Shown: positions 58,727 to 64,000 of the stretch, piece by piece
Layout of the letters: every line of letters begins with the position of its first letter
Position numbering within the stretch: the stretch's first letter is position 1
From: Acinetobacter sp. ANC 3929
GTDB taxonomy: Bacteria; Pseudomonadota; Gammaproteobacteria; Pseudomonadales; Moraxellaceae
Length of the DNA: 64,000 nt
Direction of reading: 5' to 3'
Assembly: GCF_000369405.1 (NCBI RefSeq)
Contig: NZ_KB850000.1
Span: 372,001 to 436,000, forward strand
The notes under the pieces: generated by a model
The model's input: only the letters and a program-made list of their open reading frames with translations
Told to the model about the DNA's origin: nothing
Database searches by the model: none
Translations under genes and position numbers: made by a program

Positions 58727-59020
58727 CTAGTAGTAGTTTGCAGTAATGATAGCACTTTTTTGGTCAGAAAGCTGCTCGAAGCTAATATCTGTGGTCTTAT
58801 TTTTTTGCGGTTGGATATTTAAGTCATTAATTGAAATAGACTGTGTATCAACTTTTTCGCGTATAACGTTCAGTTGCTGGCAGTCATTGTTTTGATGCTG
58901 CTGCGAACAGGTATCCTCTACAATACTTCCATTCAACTGGATTGTGCTTGCAGCATAACTCACCGAAGCAAACGCCATTAATGATAAAAGTAGGGCAGAT
59001 TTATAAATGTTTTTATACAT
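58727..59020 (-). CDS. Small secreted pilin-like protein
   Basis: 97 residues: Sec signal (MYKNIYKSALLLSLMAFASVSYA) and ASTIQLNGSIVEDTCSQQHQNNDCQQLNVIREKV, reminiscent of the first strand of fimbrial subunits (Cys pair in DTCSQQHQNNDC). Ends ITANYY. Much shorter than a full pilin (~150-170), so a truncated or specialised relative. It sits just left of the usher locus, in the same orientation, but separated by a terminator. Function unknown. Confidence 0.6.
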   Translation of the reverse strand: MYKNIYKSALLLSLMAFASVSYAASTIQLNGSIVEDTCSQQHQNNDCQQLNVIREKVDTQSISINDLNIQPQKNKTTDISFEQLSDQKSAIITANYY

Positions 59021-59218
59021 GTTTATTGCCTTTTATAAATGTATTAAGCATTAATTAACATGGAATTTATTATTAAGGCAATGTTTAAATAAATTTTTGA
59101 TTAAATATTTATTTAAAGTGTGATGTATTTAAAATTTTATTTTAAAATTGATAATTAATATATTTATTTTATTCTGTTAATTAAGTCACATATTTTTATT
59201 TTAATGAGAATTTAAAAC

Positions 59219-59362
59219 TTGACCTGTCTGTTATACATTATATAGCCGCTGTAACGTCTTTCTAAAATCCAAATATGGAACTTAGCTATACAATTACAAC
59301 TGGAAAATTATGCCATTTCCATTTGTGTAAAATAAAAAGCCTAATCAAATGATTAGGCTTTT
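59219..59362 (+). ncRNA. Candidate small RNA with promoter and terminator
   Basis: On the plus strand TTGACC (59219-59224), 16-base spacer, TATAGC (59241-59246) precede a ~110-base stretch ending in the strong AAAAGCCTAATCA-AA-TGATTAGGCTTTT hairpin (59335-59362). TGGAAA/TTTCCA forms an internal hairpin. No frame present. The rest of the 59021-59377 spacer is AT-rich. Confidence 0.4.
59335..59362 (-). terminator. Terminator beyond the DUF4882-type lipoprotein gene
   Basis: Perfect 13-base stem AAAAGCCTAATCA / TGATTAGGCTTTT with a two-base centre and T-run on the minus strand, 16 bases past the stop at 59378. Usable in both directions. Confidence 0.9.
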
Positions 59363-59377
59363 ACAGCTTTAAATGAA

Positions 59378-60283
59378 CTAAATTGCGTTACCGCAGATGT
59401 CTGTTGTACCTTGTGGATAGCTAAACTGTAGGGCATTTCGGTCAGTGATCAACTCAGATGATAGTTCTTGTCCATCAAGATAATTGGAATATATTGCAAT
59501 GCTACTAGAAATGTTAAAACTCAGGTTTTTAAGTGCTTCAGGTAAAGTAGATTGATAGCCTTGATCAACGCCATTGAGTATAAATCCAATCTGTTTTGTA
59601 GATTGATTGATATAGATACCTAAACGTTGATAATTATTTGTACTACTCGTAATTTTGTTTCTTTGATAGTGACCGACAGTGGTTGGTCCACTCCCGTCAC
59701 TTAATTGGTATCTTAACGAATTGAATAAAATAGGTGGATTTTCCCCAAAGTCAGGATCATATGTACCAGACTGGAAGCCAAAATCTGATTGAATTGCATA
59801 GCCGTTGTCTGTGATGCCTCTGATCCAGAATGAAGAGGTGTATGACGAGTCACCTGTAGGTGGTGGTGTTGGAATTTTTAGCTGCATTTCAAATGCAATA
59901 GTGCCTGTTGCAGGTAGAGGGAAGTCACCATTATCGTTTGTTGGTTCCAATGCAGTTTTACTGGTTGCAACGTAATTAATGTAAGCTTCTTCTTCGATAG
60001 GCGTGGAGCTAACAATGAAACCGAACTTTTGACCATTGATTTCAGGAAATTGTGTGGCTGGGATATATCCTGGGTTTTGTAGGTTCCATGCCTCATAGTC
60101 TTGTTGTGTTGCATCGAAGTTATATTGACATGTTTGTGACTGGCTAAAACTGCGCAAACTAAAGCTCGAAGATGGTGCTGCTGTTGTTGATTGAGTAGAA
60201 GTAGCATTTTGTTGTGAACCATTTTGATTTTCACCACAGCCAAGTAAGGCTAGGCTAAGTGCAAATATGCCAAGTTTTTTCAT
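59378..60283 (-). CDS. DUF4882-type lipoprotein of the pilus locus
   Basis: 301 residues with a lipoprotein signal (KKLGIFALSLALLGCGE) and a Ser/Thr/Gln-rich linker (QQNATSTQSTTAAPSSS). The C-terminal ~230 residues are beta-rich and fit the DUF4882 family, which occurs in Acinetobacter beside chaperone-usher pilus genes (from memory, not searched). Two Cys (TCQYNF near the start; DICGNAI at the end) may close the domain. It is separated from the adhesin gene by a terminator, so probably has its own promoter. Confidence 0.65.
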   Translation of the reverse strand: MKKLGIFALSLALLGCGENQNGSQQNATSTQSTTAAPSSSFSLRSFSQSQTCQYNFDATQQDYEAWNLQNPGYIPATQFPEINGQKFGFIVSSTPIEEEAYINYVATSKTALEPTNDNGDFPLPATGTIAFEMQLKIPTPPPTGDSSYTSSFWIRGITDNGYAIQSDFGFQSGTYDPDFGENPPILFNSLRYQLSDGSGPTTVGHYQRNKITSSTNNYQRLGIYINQSTKQIGFILNGVDQGYQSTLPEALKNLSFNISSSIAIYSNYLDGQELSSELITDRNALQFSYPQGTTDICGNAI

Positions 60284-60393
60284 TGGTTATTCCTCTGGTG
60301 TGTTATTTACGGTTTTTATCAAAAATTAAATGTGAGTATTTTTGAGTTATTAATTTTAAAAATTAATAACTTAATTATATTTTTTGAGCTTTA

Positions 60394-60425
60394 TAAAAAA
60401 AGACCTCTCGTTTGGGAAGAGGTCT
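60394..60425 (-). terminator. Terminator of the fimbrial operon
   Basis: AGACCTCT / AGAGGTCT stem with a nine-base loop and a run of seven As on the plus strand (Ts on the minus strand), just past the adhesin stop. Confidence 0.88.
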
Positions 60426-60434
60426 TATAAAAGG

Positions 60435-61463
60435 TTAATCGTATTGAATAGTTACTGTTGCCATTGCACGAACTGTGCCTGCAGTGACATTGGTTGCTGT
60501 TTGATAATAGCGAGCAGACAGAGGAATGTTGTACTGTACAGTTTGGTTGGAGTTGACTGTACCAACATCGAGTTTGTCGCCTCTACGAATGACCTGATTT
60601 TTATTTTGATACTTCCAAAGTAACTGAACGCCAACACCATTGGCTTTGGTTGAGTTTGGTGCTGTATTGGACATCACTTGGTTGTTGGTACCATCTTGTG
60701 GAAAATCAAAATCTAAACTGATCTGGTTTTTCTCTTCATATCCCGTTGGGTTTTTACCACCATTACATAAGATATTTAAGTCAAAGGATTGCTCACCTTG
60801 GGTTGAGCCAACACCACTAAAGCCTGATTTCATCACAGTTGGAAGTTGAACAACTTTATTGATATTACCTTGTAATTCACAAGAGGAAGAGGCAATGGTA
60901 ATTGCATTAGCAAGTACAGTACTTGTCAAGAATGGACGGTTTGCATAACCCTGTACATAGTAACTACTATATTGTCCAGGCACTAACGCACCAGATCCAG
61001 TTTGTTCTGCAATTTTAACAATTTCAACCACAAAATAACCTGATGCTAAATTGTATCGTGTACCAGAAGTTAAGCCACCACGGCTATAAGGATAATACCC
61101 AGAAAAATTACTGGCATTTTCAGCTTCACGGTACAGACGAATACCAATGCCTTGGATATTGGTTGTATAAATATTATTTCCAAGTGAGCTAAGGCCATAA
61201 CCCTGACTTAACTCTGCGATTAAGCGATCACTAGCATTACAATTGTCTACTACAGTTGCATTTCTGCCACCTACAGAACTAATTGGAAATGTAGCTTTAC
61301 GCAGAATCTTACCAACTTCATCACTCGGGCGAACAACGACTCGGCCCACTGACATCAGTACATCATTTGCAGTATAGGTAGGCATGCGACAAGCTGCATT
61401 CGCTTCACTATAGACACCAAGACCTGCGGTAAGCAAAACACTATTTAAGAGTAATTTTTTCAT
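60435..61463 (-). CDS. Two-domain fimbrial tip adhesin
   Basis: 342 residues: Sec signal (MKKLLLNSVLLTAGLGVYSEANA), then a long beta-rich lectin-like N-terminal domain (CRMPTYTANDVLMSVGRVVVRPSDE) and a C-terminal pilin domain with SSCELQGNINKVVQLPTV and a terminal strand TVRAMATVTIQYD as the chaperone-binding donor strand. This is the FimH/MrkD layout. The ATG at 61463 is in the ATGA overlap with the usher stop; translational coupling is expected. Receptor unknown. Confidence 0.88.
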   Translation of the reverse strand: MKKLLLNSVLLTAGLGVYSEANAACRMPTYTANDVLMSVGRVVVRPSDEVGKILRKATFPISSVGGRNATVVDNCNASDRLIAELSQGYGLSSLGNNIYTTNIQGIGIRLYREAENASNFSGYYPYSRGGLTSGTRYNLASGYFVVEIVKIAEQTGSGALVPGQYSSYYVQGYANRPFLTSTVLANAITIASSSCELQGNINKVVQLPTVMKSGFSGVGSTQGEQSFDLNILCNGGKNPTGYEEKNQISLDFDFPQDGTNNQVMSNTAPNSTKANGVGVQLLWKYQNKNQVIRRGDKLDVGTVNSNQTVQYNIPLSARYYQTATNVTAGTVRAMATVTIQYD

Positions 61464-64000
61464 TTGCATACTGCCTCAGACATGATCATGCTTTGCTGGT
61501 CGTTAGAAAGTTGTGCTGTAACATCATAACTGAAATGGCACTGTTCATTGGCTTCATCGCCCCATTTTACATACAAATCACCTTTTGGCTCTTGCGTACG
61601 TAAATACACCATGCTGCCTTGTGCCACGATACCAACAGATTCATCTTTAGTATTAAAGACCTGTGCAGCGAATGGTAAGCTTTCACCCGTTGCTGTTTTG
61701 GTATTGATGTAAATGGCATAACCTTTCTTGGTTGAAAAATCAACTTTTGCAATCGCACCCGCAAAAGGCGCGATACGTTGGCTGGTTTCTTCTAGTTCAA
61801 CATTGGTCGACATTTCTTGAGGATCAAGTGTGATGTCATTTAAACGGTATGGTGTTACATAAGGAATAACTGCATAACCAGATTTATTGACACTGAGGCC
61901 AACGGTGTTGTTGACTTTAGCACCTGCAGCATCTGGCGCGTATACCAGGACCATAGTTTGACCTTGTTCAGGACCAAACAGGATGCCATCTGAATGAGCA
62001 ACAACGCTACCACTAACACTAAGCATGGCTTGTTGATATGAATCAGCGATGCTATAAGAACCACCCACCGTCGCAAAGTTTGTGCGATAACGACTGTTAA
62101 CGTTGAAACTTGGGTTTTGTCTGTCTTGATGAGATACAGAAGCACCGTAGCTGAATCGATCGCCAACCATGCCGCTCATACCGACTGTGCGGTTGTTTTC
62201 AGATGCGTTTGCATTGACGTTGACCGAATTCTTTCTGAAATTGATTGGGAAAGAAAGAGTCATCAAATATTCTGTATCACGTGTTTGCGTGCTACTTGAA
62301 TTGTATTCGATCTGACGATTGGTTGCAGAAAGACCATAAGTCAAGCCATGATAATTGTTGCTATAACCAATTTGATATTGGCGGCTGGTCTCATTACGGT
62401 TCCAGTAGTCATTCCAAGAACCAACCATGTAAATATTACCCCAACCTTCAGGTAAACCTTGGTTTAGGGTGATTTGGAACTCGCTACGCTGTTTACCTAC
62501 AGCAAAAGTATTCACGCCTTTATCTTCAAGATCACGAATCAGTAGGGCATCACGTAACTTGTAATAGTTCTCGGTCGAATAACGATATGCTGCCAAAGTT
62601 AAATTGGTGTTAGTCGGCGAAATGAGTTTGCTATAACTTAAACGGAAACTTTGTCCCGATTGAGAACCTTGCTTGTCAAAGTCAGTATTGGACTGGGTAA
62701 TATCGAATGATACTGCACCAATTGGTGTTGCAACGGCCGCACCTAATAATAACGCACTATAGTCTTCCGCTAATTGAAAACCAGTATAGCCCGTCAAATA
62801 GTTATTAATACCGCGTTGGTATTTACCTTGTGTTACCCACGGTGTTAAATCAATATCACGGTCGCGAAATTCACCCGCAGTCACTGAGTAGCGGCTTAGG
62901 CCTGGACGTAGCATTTGCACAACAGATGCATAAGGAACGGCAAGTTTTTGTATTTCGCCATTTGATTCAATAATCGAAACTTCGAGTTCACCACCAAAAC
63001 CTGTAGGGTAGAGGTCATTAATTTCAAAACTACCCGGCGCAACCGTGGTTTGATAAATCAACTGACCTTGTTGGCGAACTTCTACTTTCGCGTTGGTTTT
63101 TGCATTACCGCGAATACGTGGCGCATAGCCAAGCATACTATTTGGTAGCATACGGTCATCGCTTGAAAAATCTAAACCGCGGTAACCGAATGAGTCAAAT
63201 AGCTCACCATTGGTAAAGCTATCACCTAAGGTAACAACCCCTCGGTACTGAGGAAAAGCACGTTGTAAATAGGTGCTTGTAGACTCGTAATTTGATTTCT
63301 TTTTAGTCGTTGAATCTAATTCACTTTGGGCACCATCTTGCCATTGCCACTGACCATTGTGGCGAAGTTGCCAACCTGCAATATTGGCACCTGCAGTAAT
63401 TGCCATGAAGGCATTGGTGGTTTCTTTATTGTCATTTAAGCGGTTAAACGTTTTATAGGCACTACCGCTATACGATAAAAATCCAGCATTGACACCACGA
63501 TCCCAAATACTCGGATCAACATAGCCTTGTGCATTTTTTTGTAAGGCGATTTGTGGAATCGAAATATCGACACGTAAACGTGAAGTGTCGAAATCGTAGT
63601 ATGCGTTTTCGATCCATTCTTCGATTTTGTAGCAAGCATTTGGCGCAGCAGATTCAGTACGATTGACAAGAACGTCTTGTTTTACGCCATATTCAAGCAA
63701 TGAGCTAGAAGTGAAACAGGTAAAAGCATTTTTATTTTGTTCAGTTGAACGGAACATCATTCTTCTTTTGCCAAACCAGTTGCCATTGATATAAACATCA
63801 ACGTTATATTCACCAGGCAAAACTGGATTCCCGTATTTAAAACGAGAAATATCGACTTTTTGTGCATCACCGATCAAGAAGACAGAGTCAAATTCTGCTT
63901 CCATTGGTGGAGCTTGTTCTGCTGTCTGTTCTACTGCATAAACAGCCATAGGCATCGTGATTGTGACCACCCCAGAAGTAAGGTAATAACAAATACGACG
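61460..64000 (-). CDS. Fimbrial outer-membrane usher (start outside the window)
   Basis: About 846 visible residues of a FimD-type usher. Mature protein begins near VEQTAEQAPPMEAEFDSVFLIGDAQKVDISRFKYGNPVLPGEYNVDVYINGNW, with the barrel and plug region (GDSFTNGELFDSFGYRGLDFSSDDRMLP, GNAKTNAKVEVRQQGQLIYQTTVAPGSFEINDLYP) and C-terminal domains (FGPEQGQTMVLVYAPDAAGAKVNN). The frame stays open to base 64000 with a signal-like stretch (YYLTSGVVTITMPMAVYA), so the Met lies to the right. Chaperone and major pilin genes are expected further right. Confidence 0.93.
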   Translation of the reverse strand, partial: RRICYYLTSGVVTITMPMAVYAVEQTAEQAPPMEAEFDSVFLIGDAQKVDISRFKYGNPVLPGEYNVDVYINGNWFGKRRMMFRSTEQNKNAFTCFTSSSLLEYGVKQDVLVNRTESAAPNACYKIEEWIENAYYDFDTSRLRVDISIPQIALQKNAQGYVDPSIWDRGVNAGFLSYSGSAYKTFNRLNDNKETTNAFMAITAGANIAGWQLRHNGQWQWQDGAQSELDSTTKKKSNYESTSTYLQRAFPQYRGVVTLGDSFTNGELFDSFGYRGLDFSSDDRMLPNSMLGYAPRIRGNAKTNAKVEVRQQGQLIYQTTVAPGSFEINDLYPTGFGGELEVSIIESNGEIQKLAVPYASVVQMLRPGLSRYSVTAGEFRDRDIDLTPWVTQGKYQRGINNYLTGYTGFQLAEDYSALLLGAAVATPIGAVSFDITQSNTDFDKQGSQSGQSFRLSYSKLISPTNTNLTLAAYRYSTENYYKLRDALLIRDLEDKGVNTFAVGKQRSEFQITLNQGLPEGWGNIYMVGSWNDYWNRNETSRQYQIGYSNNYHGLTYGLSATNRQIEYNSSSTQTRDTEYLMTLSFPINFRKNSVNVNANASENNRTVGMSGMVGDRFSYGASVSHQDRQNPSFNVNSRYRTNFATVGGSYSIADSYQQAMLSVSGSVVAHSDGILFGPEQGQTMVLVYAPDAAGAKVNNTVGLSVNKSGYAVIPYVTPYRLNDITLDPQEMSTNVELEETSQRIAPFAGAIAKVDFSTKKGYAIYINTKTATGESLPFAAQVFNTKDESVGIVAQGSMVYLRTQEPKGDLYVKWGDEANEQCHFSYDVTAQLSNDQQSMIMSEAVCK

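Overview
The window is chromosomal DNA from a low-GC gammaproteobacterium, almost certainly Acinetobacter; the species cannot be fixed from the sequence. The evidence is the type of each protein (GspL/GspM beside pyrD, an AdeT-type solute-binding protein, a DUF4882-type lipoprotein beside a chaperone-usher pilus, an AlaT with an N-terminal extension) and AT-rich spacers with compact hairpin terminators. The first gene (gspL) lacks about one base at its 5' end and the last (a fimbrial usher on the minus strand) runs off the right edge.

Left part (1-16.2 kb, nearly all plus strand): type II secretion gspL-gspM, then pyrD-cvpA-purF (pyrimidine and purine synthesis), an inner-membrane M48-family protein that has lost its zinc site, uppP (undecaprenyl-PP phosphatase), a PaaX-like regulator, a fatty acid desaturase, a hot-dog thioesterase, an AdeT-like periplasmic binding protein, a three-gene TelA-like operon with a large leader hairpin, and ahpF with a palindrome in its promoter spacer.

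Middle (16.2-41.4 kb, mostly minus strand): a lipase-like lipoprotein, a second lipoprotein, the dnaE-trmJ-cysE operon, a Sel1-repeat protein (plus), alaT, msrB-gpx-araC-lysE (plus), an RND efflux pump with its membrane fusion protein, an Lrp/LysE divergent pair with a clear candidate operator, glnD-dapC, purT and a tautomerase-fold protein lacking Pro1.

Right part (41.5-64 kb): small exported proteins; a Crp/Fnr regulator divergent from an Mpo1-like membrane protein with a symmetric site between them; a structured non-coding stretch; ychF; a six-gene organosulfur operon (two SfnB-like flavoproteins, a DmoA-like monooxygenase, metQ-metN-metI); a GST; a structured RNA-like spacer before a second Lrp regulator; yebC; an acyltransferase; a CAT-anticodon tRNA; then an AT-rich accessory stretch with orphan lipoproteins, a catalase-related lipoprotein, a pilin-like small protein, a candidate sRNA, and the 3' end of a chaperone-usher pilus operon (usher, tip adhesin, DUF4882-type lipoprotein).

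Most of the window is ordinary core genome. The items most worth a second look are the structured spacers at 53377-53564 and 43967-44280, the candidate sRNA at 59219-59362, the catalytically dead M48 protein, the AlaT N-terminal extension, the organosulfur operon, and three candidate operators (ahpF, Crp/Fnr, Lrp-LysE).
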